Below, piece by piece: positions 52,201-55,139 of a DNA stretch of 64,000 nucleotides. Both the position numbers and the translations under genes were made by a program. The stretch's first letter is position 1; each line of letters starts with the position of its first letter. Below the pieces are notes generated by a model. That model was not told the DNA's origin. It saw nothing but the letters and a program-made list of their open reading frames with translations, and searched no databases. The DNA comes from Sweltsa coloradensis (lineage: Eukaryota; Arthropoda; Insecta; Plecoptera; Chloroperlidae), in the NCBI GenBank assembly GCA_024449915.1, contig JAMZAV010000311.1, forward strand, positions 372,001 through 436,000, read 5' to 3'.

Positions 52201-55139
52201 TCCGTATTATTGTCTCACAATTCAATATTGTAACAGTAACTGTGAATGACATAAAGAGAAAGGGTGCTAACAGCTTACCTTAAATCAAGGTTGCCACCAA
52301 AAAAAAAAAAAAAAATCCTGTTTGAGCACATCAAAAATCCTTTAAAATCCTTAAATGAAACATCCAAATCCTTAAAAATCCTTTTAATGCCTAAATGTAC
52401 CAATTTCGATATGATATCGATATATCAAAATATAATTGTTATTAAAAAAATTGACAATATAAAAACAATAAAAGAGTAGGCTTATTTTTAATGATTTGAG
52501 GCCAAATAGGGTTGATAAGGTATGCATTTTTAACAATTTTTACGATCCCACAACCGCGTTTCATGACCCGGCACCACCACCATGATCCAGCCAAGATTAA
52601 TTAAATTTTGACTACCTACCCGGCACCTCCACCAAAATTACAAAATTATGCATTTTTGGTGTAAATTTTGATATTTATATATATTGCAAATATTCCCAGT
52701 TATCGATATCACATTGAAATATAGATTTTTTGAACATCACTAGTTAAAAACGGCATAAAACTTATCTCTCAAAAAAAAAATTAGATTTTTCTTCTTAAAT
52801 CCGTGAATTGGAACAAAAATCCGTTGATCCGTTTTGCCCCCTCAAAATCCGTAAAAACGGCAACCCTGCCTTAAATGGAGTAGGCGCGCCGCGAAAGATA
52901 ATAAACACAAATACACAAATTAACAAATAAACTACATAATTAAAACGTTTTTTGTCCACGTGACCTTCCTCAGCGAGTGTAGAGAGAGAGACTGAGTTGA
53001 AAACTAAAACTAGGCTAGCTGCTGGCTAGGGGTGAAGGGTAAGTGAATGATTGTGGATTGGGTGACAGGGAGGGGGGAGGGGGAAGAGGGATCACTGTAG
53101 GTTTAAATTTGTTTTTTGGCGGGATTTGCAGATCCACTGGTAGGCCAGTTCCCACCTTCTCAGTTCACCGGCTTGTATGGTGGGTGGGATAGACCTTATG
53201 ACTAGAGATAAGTTTTTTTAGCGTTTTAGGTTTTGATGCAACAAATGCTAATTTGACGATTTAAAATGCTAATTTTACTAAAAATAATGTTTTTAATGCC
53301 TATTGAGACGTAGTTTAGTCAATGTATGCTAGCGTTTTTATGTGACTATATTGAATTAAAATGTTCCTACAATTCATCATTTACCAGAAGAAGTTTAAGA
53401 AACACCCTACATTTAGGGTTTTGGTGGAAAAGAAACCAATTGATGCTACAAAATGCTAAATTTGTCAAAATTAATGCTAATTTTCTAAATTTAAGTGCTA
53501 AAAAACGTATCTCTACTTATGACACAGGCTGTGAAAAAGGTCATAAAGGGTAGACCATGCCCATAAGCGTGCAGTGCCACTGGTTTCTCCAAATTCTCTG
53601 TGCCCATTCATCCTCATGCGTAGTGTTGGTGGTCAACCCAATATATTCAGCAGCACATTCCACACACTTAAGTTGGTACACTTGTTGCTGGTCCCACAGG
53701 TGTTGTTGTTGTGTATCTTGTAGGTCCTGCTGGTGAGGCGGGCAGTGAACGTCCCAACAGGCTCGTGCATGGGGCAAGACTTGCACCTGGGTCGGTCGCA
53801 AAGTGAGGACCCATGCACCACAGCTTCCACTTGTTGGACTTTCTGAGGATCCCTTCTCACCAGCAAGTCCCCCAAGTTCCGCAACCCTAGGAATGTTCTG
53901 GCTCAGGTCTTGGGTCAAGGGTCACATAGCCAGAATATGACTTCCGCCCTGACCAACGCCGGTATGAGGGAGGGTTTTTTTGCAATTTAATGGGAAATGG
54001 AATGGTTCCGTATGTCCGGTGGGCTAACTTCGAAACGTAGGGGAGAGGGGGGTACGTACATGTATACAAGGGGCACATGTAAACAAGCTAAATAAAAAGG
54101 CATTTGAATGGTTAAAAAAATCTGCCAAAAATCTGAAGTGTGGTTGGTACTGCACTTCCACTACCTCGTAAGTTTCAGGCGATTCTAATGTCTCTACTCT
54201 GCAGCATCCACCATTTTGTAATTTTTGGTTCAACAAGTCAATATTTCAACCAATGCTTTATTATTAATATTATCTATAATAAAAATTAATAATCAAACAT
54301 TCGGGTTGAAACTTGATAAAATAAGTTCATTCTCTATCTAGCTACATTATGCACAACTTGGCTGCAAAATCTAAATAAATCATATTTGATAAAATCTTGA
54401 TTTTGAAAAAAATTAGGTTAGGGGGAGGGGCACATGTAAACATACATGTGGGGGTCACATGTAAACACTTACTATCACATACTGGATAAACATTTTTAAA
54501 GTAACCATAACTATTATTACTTATTAGCAATAGGTGTAGACTACTAGAGATTAAGGACAAGGTCTAGGCAGAAGGGTTCTTTCAAAGCGTTAGGGACCTA
54601 ACCTAGATAAAACCTGAACCCACTCTAGTCGGTGGCACTGCTCGAGCAGTCTAATTTTTCATTTCCAGTAGATCTGAGTGAATATAACATTAAGTAAAGT
54701 TAATGCATCTCTTATTAAATGAAACAAACTTAATTGTCATTCAAAAAAGTTATACAATTGACATCAGCACAGCTTGTTTACATGTGCCCCATGTGTGGTT
54801 TACATGTGCCCCGCCCTGGGGCACTTGTAAACGAATACAATTTTTTGTATTTTATTGTAAAACTAAGTAAGTATAACTTCTTAAATTCTTTTGGGGATAC
54901 ATTTAGTAAGAGAAATGTATAAGCTAACTGATTTTCACAATTTGAATAAAAAAATGTGTTTCTGACTGAAGTTTTGACTGACTGAAAAAAAGTGTTTACA
55001 TGTGCCCTCCTCGCCCCTACACGTAATACTAAATGAATCTTACTAGGCGAAAGATAGTGTGAGATCTTGAGCTACGCTCGTTCATGTTCGTCTCCGCAAT
55101 CCGACGGTTCTTCTCGCCTCGCAACATTAGTTGGACAAC
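6261..55139 (-). CDS. CENPE: CENP-E-like mitotic kinesin, partial gene, 7 exons in window
   Basis: CENP-E is a plus-end-directed kinetochore kinesin that helps congress chromosomes at metaphase. The join, in transcript order, is 55139-55044, 48730-48528, 39696-39571, 22417-22300, 19283-19134, 11075-10895, 6425-6261, totalling 1,039 nt. Phases agree at every junction and all introns are GT…AG. In order the exons give switch I ([11 protein letters not shown]), switch II ([11 protein letters not shown]), the SINLSL and [11 protein letters not shown] helices, the [14 protein letters not shown] strand, the neck, a coiled coil, and the CENP-E-specific AKRRQTWC segment matching the vertebrate KRKRRVTWC region. 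The P-loop exons and most of the stalk are outside the window or too short to find. Introns are 3.0-17.2 kb and full of transposons. No exon has a stop or frameshift, but some motor residues are unusual (see findings). The symbol is assigned by similarity remembered from the family. A divergent paralogue is possible. Confidence 0.85.
6545..7042. repeat. probable decayed hAT end and repeat remnants
   Basis: TAGGGATGACATGGCGG at 6,548 resembles the hAT termini at 12,445 and 46,828. No matching right end or duplication is found. A GGAATCGATTC-rich patch lies near 6,590 and 6,915, and a single TGGTGGAGGTGCCAGGT box at 6,971-6,987. It lies inside the intron between the last two CENP-E-like exons. 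Confidence 0.35.
7043..7391. mobile_element. 349-bp MITE with long perfect-like TIRs
   Basis: Ends TTAGCTATGTTTACATG and CATGTAAACATAGCTAA, with the inverted match continuing over GGATTCAAT. The core T/GTTTACATG is repeated internally (7,105, 7,229, 7,321). Non-coding. The target duplication is unclear, so the superfamily is not assigned. Confidence 0.75.
7958..8660. mobile_element. hAT MITE, family A, inverted copy
   Basis: A 703-bp relative of 4,425-5,109 in the opposite orientation, with the same TAGAGATGTGCAAAAATGG ends. It has an exact 8-bp duplication CGTATTGG (7,950-7,957, 8,661-8,668). It inserted inside the left end of element H. Three ACCCGGCRCCTCCACCA boxes are at 8,229, 8,353 and 8,406. 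Confidence 0.93.
9535..9705. repeat. TAGGCC-rich patch
   Basis: Dense overlapping TAGGCC/GGCCTA hexamers (about 14 in 170 bp). It is one of several such patches in the window, most of them inside transposons. Confidence 0.7.
10084..10788. mobile_element. internally deleted piggyBac-like element
   Basis: TTAA at 10,084-10,087 and 10,785-10,788. The inverted ends are TTAACTCCTTGAACACACCC and, on the minus strand, TTAACCACATGAACACACGT. TTAA targeting plus this end structure indicates piggyBac. It lies in the CENP-E-like intron, 106 bp from the donor of the exon at 10,895-11,075. Confidence 0.75.
10264..10494 (-). pseudogene. N-terminal fragment of a piggyBac-type transposase
   Basis: A 76-codon frame starting at an ATG about 290 bp inside the piggyBac end. 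It is acidic and Ser-rich (contains [20 protein letters not shown]), typical of the disordered acidic N-terminus of piggyBac transposases. The catalytic DDD domain is absent because the element is only 0.7 kb. Identification rests on location and composition, not on a catalytic motif. Confidence 0.5.
10895..11075 (-). CDS. CENPE: CENP-E-like exon (KRRxTWC segment)
   Basis: 181 nt. The acceptor is TTTGTTGCAG| and the donor |GTCAGTGG. It enters at phase 0 and leaves one base (…CAG TCA G). It begins [20 protein letters not shown], which matches the basic KRKRRVTWC landmark at the start of the vertebrate CENP-E stalk, followed by a Ser-rich segment with acidic clusters ([20 protein letters not shown]). 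This landmark is the best evidence that the gene is CENP-E rather than another kinesin. A piggyBac remnant begins 106 bp into the downstream intron. Confidence 0.85.
11076..11930. other. intron; AT-rich with minor repeats
   Basis: AAT/ATT microsatellite at 11,153-11,188. 11,188-11,330 resembles the start of the helentron-like family at 40.8 kb (GGATGAGCGCAGCAAAG … TTTTTTGTCTGTTTGTTCG). Nothing else is recognisable. Confidence 0.5.
12159..13822. mobile_element. hAT element (CAGGGGTCGAAATTAAC termini)
   Basis: Inverted ends CAGGGGTCGAAATTAAC/GTTAATTTCGACCCCTG. Target duplication TAGAAGAC (12,151-12,158) versus TGGAAGAC (13,823-13,830), 7 of 8. Subterminal CTAGCCCG/CGGGCTA repeats at both ends are typical hAT transposase-binding clusters. 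No transposase. It is inserted in a LINE and is itself host to the hAT at 12,445-13,086. Confidence 0.92.
12445..13086. mobile_element. hAT MITE (TAGGGATGACTTCGGGT termini)
   Basis: 642 bp with 17-bp inverted ends and subterminal GGAACCGG repeats. Target duplication ATTGAGAG/ATTGCGAG (12,437-12,444, 13,087-13,094). It sits wholly inside the previous hAT, making a third nesting level. A solo end of the same family is at 46,828. Confidence 0.92.
14104..14690 (+). pseudogene. LINE endonuclease fragment
   Basis: 5' part of a non-LTR ORF2 in several frames: [20 protein letters not shown], then [37 protein letters not shown] and [20 protein letters not shown]. These are the AP-endonuclease motifs seen in the LINE at 32.7 kb. 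A stop follows the LGL segment and more follow, so it is dead. No RT follows; the repeat array starts at about 14,755. Confidence 0.8.
14755..17245. repeat. degenerate ~0.3-0.5-kb tandem array, four units, split by a pogo MITE
   Basis: Each unit has a CAACGGTACCTTTGAAAT-like box, then GCGGCCATCTTGTTTT (14,881; 16,277; 16,590; 17,107), then CGAATCGATTGATACC. Spacing is about 500, 310 and 520 bp once the 0.9-kb insertion at 15,010 is removed. No coding capacity. It lies in the 8-kb CENP-E-like intron. Confidence 0.75.
15010..15908. mobile_element. pogo/Tigger MITE, copy 1
   Basis: Ends AGATCTCTCTTATCCGA and TCGGATAAGAGAGATCTTACTG followed by TA. About 0.9 kb, very like copy 2 at 17,545. It has no transposase. 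Internal TAGGCC runs are at 15,577-15,670. The minus-strand reading frames in it are not conserved proteins. Inserted in the first unit of the tandem array. Confidence 0.85.
17545..18436. mobile_element. pogo/Tigger MITE, copy 2, with intact TIRs and TA target
   Basis: An 892-bp element with perfect inverted ends CAGTAAGAACTCTCTTATCC and TA on both sides (17,543-17,544, 18,437-18,438). It carries the same internal text as copy 1, including GCGTCG…CGCGCCTGCGCGTGCGC and TAGGCC repeats at 18,128-18,175. Confidence 0.92.
18655..19040 (+). pseudogene. LINE ORF2 C-terminus and 3' end
   Basis: Frame reads [22 protein letters not shown], then [20 protein letters not shown] and [20 protein letters not shown], the same C-terminal module as the LINE at 23.7 kb, with in-frame stops. 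It ends in a GATGATGATTATTATT tail. 5'-truncated. Confidence 0.8.
19134..19283 (-). CDS. CENPE: CENP-E-like exon (coiled coil after neck)
   Basis: 150 nt, exactly 50 codons, phase 0 at both ends. Acceptor …TTGCCAG|, donor |GTAGGTTC. It encodes a heptad-rich helix, [20 protein letters not shown] then [17 protein letters not shown], corresponding to the EEKDLLQKVQ region of vertebrate CENP-E just before the KRRxTWC segment. The agreement of length, phase and order with the neighbouring exons supports it. Confidence 0.82.
19395..19720. repeat. decayed hAT-like end (GGGCTGTGCGA)
   Basis: TGGGCTGTGCGAAATTTCGAG and several CGAGTCGA/TCGACTT motifs resemble the text at 46,721-46,800. No complete element or duplication is found. 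Confidence 0.35.
19846..20458. mobile_element. hAT-like element (TAGGGTTACCATACGTCCGG)
   Basis: Inverted tips TAGGGTTACCATA and TATGGTAACCCTA. Flanks CCCTAGAC and CCCTGAC(G) match with a one-base gap. Near the left end the text CCGGACATGTCCTCTTTTT is palindromic. The GCCCCAG hairpin box is at 20,357-20,391, 67 bp from the right end. A truncated second copy is at 37,618-38,127. Confidence 0.8.
20668..20815. mobile_element. pogo MITE right-end fragment
   Basis: Matches the right end of copies 1 and 2 (ATCAGGCTATG…ACGAGAGCAAATAAACA, then CTCGGATAATAGAGGTTTTACTG + TA). The left part is missing. Confidence 0.75.
21057..21100. repeat. perfect 16-bp-stem hairpin
   Basis: Arms ATATTTAATACAATCC and GGATTGTATTAAATAT with a 12-nt loop. 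Flanked by the direct repeat ATGTGTTGATT (21,000 and 21,100), as if a small palindromic insertion. Confidence 0.8.
21358..21396. repeat. (TAAA)n microsatellite
   Basis: About ten TAAA units. Confidence 0.9.
21717..21900. mobile_element. 184-bp TA-flanked MITE
   Basis: TA + CCGTATTTACTCGATTATAG … CTATACTCGCATAAATACAG + TA. The inverted ends and TA target suggest a Tc1/mariner/pogo-type MITE. The centre repeats AAGGCCGCACCC. Decayed relatives are at about 3,525 and 39,985. Confidence 0.75.
22300..22417 (-). CDS. CENPE: CENP-E-like exon (motor end and neck)
   Basis: 118 nt. The acceptor is CTCCCTAG| and the donor |GTGAGT. It enters with one base finishing Lys (AA|A) and leaves at phase 0. It encodes [20 protein letters not shown] then [18 protein letters not shown]. 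This is the FA..AK…N.P.VNEV..D..L.KRY motor-to-neck transition that is characteristic of CENP-E kinesins. The upstream intron is 17.2 kb and holds most of the nested LINE, Penelope and 5.9-kb insertions. Confidence 0.9.
22730..23400. mobile_element. second copy of element H (partial)
   Basis: Starts CGCATTGGCCCCAATAAAGTACGG and follows 8,661-9,540 with small indels. It contains a short internal duplication (AGTGTTTAAATGGAATATTC at 23,033 and 23,111). The right end is missing. Confidence 0.7.
23640..25200 (-). pseudogene. LINE ORF2, reverse transcriptase half
   Basis: Minus-strand RT of a non-LTR retrotransposon. From 25,200 the frame reads [18 protein letters not shown] and [19 protein letters not shown]. 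After a frameshift near 24,890 comes [17 protein letters not shown] (catalytic Asp), [20 protein letters not shown] and [11 protein letters not shown] (catalytic YADD intact), then the C-terminal [11 protein letters not shown] and [17 protein letters not shown]. The stop is at 23,772 and the 3' tail runs to about 23,640. The 5' half of the same ORF is at 31,142-32,726, separated by a 5.9-kb insertion. Clade not certain (RTE-like C-terminus but an esterase-type ORF1). Confidence 0.9.
26309..26456. repeat. imperfect inverted repeat, ~41-49-bp arms
   Basis: CGGAATTGGTGTGAAAATCG… pairs with …CGATTTTCCACACAAATTCCG around an about 58-nt spacer. Non-coding. Confidence 0.7.
26457..27580. other. non-coding interior of the 5.9-kb element
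   Basis: Poly-G tract at 27,005-27,020 and a CCG-rich patch at 26,500-26,560. No protein I recognise in any frame. Confidence 0.4.
27581..28009. mobile_element. hAT MITE (CAGGGTGCGAATT termini)
   Basis: 429 bp. Ends CAGGGTGCGAATTGACG / GTTAATTCACACCCTG. Exact 8-bp duplication GTGTTAAA (27,573-27,580, 28,010-28,017). It contains a poly-G run (27,597-27,617), a duplicated CTCAGATCGCTTCTAA…CCATCT phrase (27,805 and 27,856), and the hairpin box at 27,908-27,944, 65 bp from the right end. Confidence 0.94.
28018..28960. other. non-coding interior of the 5.9-kb element
   Basis: AT-rich; pyrimidine tract at 28,640-28,662. No gene seen. Confidence 0.4.
28985..29640 (+). repeat. repeat shared with 50,100-52,130
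   Basis: 29,080-29,250 matches 50,230-50,410 closely (CCAATTTCAACACCC, TCATCGCAAACTCGTAG, CAGTCAAACGTCATTACGACC, GTTTTGTCTCGAGTG). 29,520-29,610 weakly matches 52,040-52,120 (GCATTGTT…GCGA…ACAATCAC…ACCGCCA). Poly-G at 29,574-29,588. Function and class unknown. Confidence 0.6.
29641..31108. other. non-coding interior/right end of the 5.9-kb element
   Basis: Contains AAACGTGTAGGACATACACGTTT (29,715-29,737), which resembles ends at 50,080. No gene, and no transposase motif found. Confidence 0.4.
31142..32726 (-). pseudogene. LINE ORF2, endonuclease half
   Basis: From 32,726 downward: AP-like endonuclease with [29 protein letters not shown] (catalytic Glu), [32 protein letters not shown] (Asp/Asn), [11 protein letters not shown] and [11 protein letters not shown] (catalytic Asp-His). 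The nuclease motif set is complete. The frame then shifts near 31,700 and resumes as [20 protein letters not shown] to about 31,190, shifts again and reaches the [15 protein letters not shown] stub at 31,142, where the 5.9-kb element interrupts. The RT half continues at 25,200. Confidence 0.9.
32822..33931 (-). pseudogene. LINE ORF1 (coiled coil + SGNH/GDSL-like domain)
   Basis: The first part (33,931-33,242) is a coiled coil ([39 protein letters not shown]). After frameshifts near 33,260 and 33,040, [37 protein letters not shown] and [14 protein letters not shown] follow. The order GD-S…, then V/I-V-V-H-G resembles the SGNH-hydrolase esterase domain of CR1/L2-type LINE ORF1 proteins, with the catalytic block altered. 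It sits directly upstream of ORF2. Frameshifted, so non-functional. Confidence 0.7.
34019..34103. repeat. ~27-bp-arm inverted repeat upstream of the LINE
   Basis: AAAACCTTTAATATTGCTATTTTAAAT pairs with ATTTAAAATAGCAACGTTAAAGGTTTT (one or two mismatches), with GAAAGTCCTTT repeated in the loop. Confidence 0.8.
34900..36641 (+). pseudogene. Penelope-like reverse transcriptase + GIY-YIG endonuclease
   Basis: Broken ORF. RT motifs in order: [13 protein letters not shown] (about 35,195), [17 protein letters not shown] (35,400), [20 protein letters not shown] (35,605), [11 protein letters not shown] (35,702), [14 protein letters not shown] and [13 protein letters not shown] (35,820-35,920). The catalytic YVDD has become YVDN and a TAG follows three codons later. 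The C-terminal GIY-YIG nuclease reads [20 protein letters not shown] with [12 protein letters not shown] (about 36,318-36,410). Several frameshifts (about 35,155, 35,290, 35,600, 35,735, 35,970). Inactive. Known enzymology: the RT extends a primer at a nick made by the nuclease. Confidence 0.9.
36685..37098. mobile_element. foldback MITE inserted in the Penelope element
   Basis: 414 bp. The ends CATGTGGTATATATCTTTAG and (inverted) CATGGTAGTATATAATTTTA begin arms that extend over GGTGATTTCA and then CGCTTAATGCACGCAG…CGACGTGTCAGGTG…AGTCACGTGAC, so most of the element is a long stem. Flanked by TCCTCAC (36,678-36,684, 37,099-37,105). The uninserted sequence survives at about 34,420-34,445. Confidence 0.88.
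37533..37552. repeat. poly-C tract
   Basis: Twenty C residues. Confidence 0.95.
37618..38127. mobile_element. truncated copy of the 19,846 hAT-like element
   Basis: Nearly identical to 19,850-20,360 in the same orientation. It breaks inside the hairpin box at CGCCTCCG, so the right terminus is lost. Together with the copy at 19,846 it flanks the CENP-E-like exon at 22,300 as direct repeats. Confidence 0.85.
38128..39570. other. intron, no gene seen
   Basis: A short inverted repeat at 39,351-39,410 (TTGGAAAAGG … CCTTTTCCAA) and a duplicated TGTCAATCAATAAA (39,327 and 39,413). Otherwise AT-rich and unremarkable. Confidence 0.5.
39571..39696 (-). CDS. CENPE: CENP-E-like exon (motor, [11 protein letters not shown])
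   Basis: 126 nt. The acceptor is ACTATTTCAG| and the donor |GTGAGT. It enters with one base completing Asn and leaves two bases (AA|) completed in the next exon. It encodes [20 protein letters not shown] followed by [17 protein letters not shown]. In CENP-E the corresponding text is [20 protein letters not shown], so the family match is strong, but Asp-Ser-Lys is Gly-Ser-Asn here and the Arg is Lys. This is the helix that couples switch II to the neck linker. Confidence 0.93.
39697..40254. other. intron with decayed MITE pieces
   Basis: 39,985-40,030 resembles the 21,717 MITE left end (TTCACGCGATTATAGGTCGG). 40,060-40,170 resembles, inverted, the CATGCCC-rich hAT end at 9,915-10,013. 40,140-40,240 shares GATAGTGAG…CGCAAGATAAGCCTGGG with the interior of the pogo MITEs. 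Confidence 0.5.
40255..42334 (+). mobile_element. helentron/HINE-like non-autonomous repeats, several joined copies
   Basis: Repeating modules: GGATGAGCGTAGCGAAG-type starts (40,803; 41,209), TTTTGTCTGTTTGTTAGCACG, ACACCTACATGCTTTATCCG, TTTTTTCACAGAACCTTAAT and ATTCGTGTGAAATTTGAGCG. Copies end TACGCTCATCCAACAACGCG, then a stem-loop and CTAGT (40,628; 41,969; 42,332). Subterminal inverted TTGGATGAGCG/CGCTCATCCAA, a 3' hairpin and CTRR-T ends fit helentron-derived elements. No coding sequence. Confidence 0.65.
42339..43409 (+). mobile_element. 1.07-kb element with ~190-bp TIRs
   Basis: ATTATACTGAATAGCATGG at 42,339 complements CCATGCTATTCAGTATAAT ending at 43,409, and pairing continues for about 190 bp at roughly 85-90% by eye, up to TATACAAAGTCGTC. 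The outer text GTATCATTTAATTA at 43,418 also has an inverted partner at 40,634-40,660. The true left end may therefore lie there, with helentron-like copies inserted in the left arm. It carries the broken gene described next. The superfamily is unassigned. Confidence 0.8.
42546..43197 (+). pseudogene. remnant of an uncharacterised invertebrate gene family (HALTGCD … Cys-rich tail)
   Basis: After correcting about three one-base shifts the region reads as the C-terminus of one protein: [20 protein letters not shown], then ALKEIMTSC…[86 protein letters not shown] and a tail with [12 protein letters not shown]. From memory, many invertebrate genomes (for example cnidarians and molluscs) have predicted proteins of this layout (H.LTGCD…RANYQ.A.W…GW…W…APE…CKC…C). 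I know of no assigned function. One tail Cys codon has become TGA (43,039) and a TAA lies at 42,834, so this copy is dead. Its placement within long TIRs suggests the family travels on a DNA transposon. Confidence 0.75.
44403..45661. mobile_element. hAT element with BED-finger exon (TAGGGGTGGACCGATACCG)
   Basis: 1,259 bp. Ends TAGGGGTGGACCGATACC and GGTATCGGTCCACCCCTA. Exact 8-bp duplication ATTTTAAC (44,395-44,402, 45,662-45,669). Subterminal repeats of GGTATCGG. It contains a first transposase exon but lacks the catalytic part. TAGGCC-rich text at 45,135-45,320. Inserted in a LINE. Confidence 0.96.
44753..45134 (+). pseudogene. BED zinc-finger exon of a hAT transposase
   Basis: ATG at 44,753. 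Residues 1-60 form a BED finger: SEVWKYFKE (aromatic start), [10 protein letters not shown] (Cys pair), then [11 protein letters not shown] (His pair). BED fingers bind DNA in hAT transposases. A TAG follows codon 85. Beyond it the frame stays open ([31 protein letters not shown]) to a good donor ACAG|GTAGGG at 45,134, so the TAG is probably a nonsense mutation in a longer first exon. The RNase-H-like exons are absent. Confidence 0.85.
46461..46900. repeat. hAT end fragments
   Basis: TAGGGCTGTGCGAGCC at 46,720 (compare 19,395) and TAGGGATGACATCGGGTACC at 46,828 (compare 12,445). Neither has a partner end here. Confidence 0.5.
46901..47505. repeat. repeat sharing interior text with the pogo MITEs
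   Basis: 47,110-47,320 follows 15,390-15,575 (CAAAGATGGTCGGTGTGGAACT, split by small gaps; CACGACGCATTGGATTGTTATTCC; CTTCAGCGCGGGCGATAGTAGTG). 46,975-47,030 has a short hairpin AGTCGATAAAGAAG/CTTCTTTGTTGACT. Confidence 0.55.
47509..48509. mobile_element. pogo/Tigger-like element ending 18 bp from an exon
   Basis: The right end, read inward, is CAGTAGGGCCTCGTTAATTCGGGC, preceded by TA (48,510). The left end GCCCGGATTAGTGAAAACCCCGG near 47,510 is an imperfect partner. Interior low-complexity GA-rich text with a duplicated CGACCTTGTGGCTGGCTGCAT (47,659 and 47,750). No transposase. Confidence 0.65.
48528..48730 (-). CDS. CENPE: CENP-E-like exon (switch II)
   Basis: 203 nt. The acceptor is TGTGTTCAG| and the donor |GTAGGT. 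Phase 0 in, two bases out. It encodes [20 protein letters not shown], then [15 protein letters not shown] (switch II, DLAGSE intact), [20 protein letters not shown] and [13 protein letters not shown] has [13 protein letters not shown] at this place, and kinesins normally have IN(R/K)SL where this protein has INLSL. A pogo-type element ends 18 bp beyond the donor and a hAT begins 121 bp upstream of the acceptor, so little native intron remains on either side. Confidence 0.95.
48852..49996. mobile_element. hAT element (TAGGGATGGG…), host to a piggyBac
   Basis: Left TAGGGATGGGAAAAAGCGTTTAA, right (inverted) TAGGGATGAGTCGATTAAAC; subterminal GTTTAAAC/AAACGTTTAA. Flanks GTAACATT / AAAACATT match 6 of 8. 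Two ACCCGGCACCTCCACCA boxes (49,746; 49,801). About 457 bp once the piggyBac is removed. Confidence 0.8.
49055..49743. mobile_element. piggyBac-like MITE nested in the hAT
   Basis: TTAA at both ends (49,055-49,058; 49,740-49,743) with inverted tips TTAACCTTTT/AAAAGGTTAA. Near the right end the phrase ATCGAGTATACTCGACGGCC occurs twice (49,664 and 49,707), each with the palindrome CGAGTATACTCG. CCCAGTGCTGGG lies near the left end. No ORF. Confidence 0.75.
50077..50470 (+). repeat. repeat shared with 29,080-29,270
   Basis: Begins TAGGGTTGGTACGTGTAAAC, a hAT-like tip with no partner found. 50,230-50,410 is the best match to 29 kb. Its continuation (52,040-52,130) appears to be separated by later insertions, including the hAT at 50,648. 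Confidence 0.55.
50648..51555. mobile_element. hAT element (CAGGGGCGGC termini)
   Basis: 908 bp. Tips CAGGGGCGGC and GCCGCCCCTG. Exact duplication GTCACTGT (50,640-50,647, 51,556-51,563). Hairpin box at 51,451-51,486, 69 bp from the right end. No transposase. Confidence 0.94.
51556..52285. other. repeat-derived, includes an 85-bp palindromic element
   Basis: 51,929-52,013 has tips TAGGGGT/ACCCCTA and arms GGTTAAATCGGTTAACC … GGTAATTAACCGATTT. Its flanks are not duplicated. 52,040-52,130 weakly matches 29,520-29,610. No gene. Confidence 0.5.
52286..52868. mobile_element. hAT MITE (CAAGGTTGCC termini)
   Basis: 583 bp. Tips CAAGGTTGCC and GGCAACCCTG. Exact duplication CCTTAAAT (52,278-52,285, 52,869-52,876). 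Subterminal AAATCC(T/G)T repeats. Boxes at 52,566 and 52,618. A decayed BED/transposase is not seen. Confidence 0.94.
52869..53202. other. intron, nothing recognised
   Basis: A short GA run at 52,980-52,992 and a G-rich patch at 53,065-53,095. No gene. Confidence 0.5.
53203..53515. mobile_element. 313-bp hAT MITE (TAGAGATAAGTTTTTTTAGC)
   Basis: Ends TAGAGATAAGTTTTTTTAGC and GCTAAAAAACGTATCTCTA. Exact duplication CTTATGAC (53,195-53,202, 53,516-53,523). AATGCTAA repeats near both ends. Confidence 0.94.
53560..54037 (-). pseudogene. Penelope-like element C-terminal fragment (GIY-YIG region)
   Basis: Minus strand, two frames: [52 protein letters not shown], then in the other frame [25 protein letters not shown]…C…RC..CPM…Y.I…C.T.N…C..C…Y.G.T is the zinc-linked GIY-YIG tail common in Penelope-like ORFs. 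One frameshift near 53,690. The RT part is missing. Confidence 0.75.
54038..55019. mobile_element. hAT-like element rich in GGGCACATGTAAAC
   Basis: Tips TAGGGGAGAGG and CCTCGCCCCTA. No clear target duplication. The 14-mer GGGCACATGTAAAC or a close variant occurs about seven times in both orientations (54,070; 54,427; 54,455; 54,775; 54,799; 54,820; 54,993). The right end is 24 bp from the donor of the CENP-E-like exon at 55,044. Confidence 0.6.
55044..55139 (-). CDS. CENPE: CENP-E-like exon (switch I)
   Basis: 96 nt, 32 codons, phase 0 on both sides. The acceptor is TTTGTTCCAG| and the donor |GTAAGA. It encodes [20 protein letters not shown] followed by [12 protein letters not shown]. NxRSSRSH is the kinesin switch I motif contacting ATP and Mg2+, and GEKNRxxx[14 protein letters not shown] is the CENP-E form. 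It is the most upstream exon I can support. The P-loop exon (GQTxSGKT) was looked for above 55,140 and not found. Confidence 0.95.
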
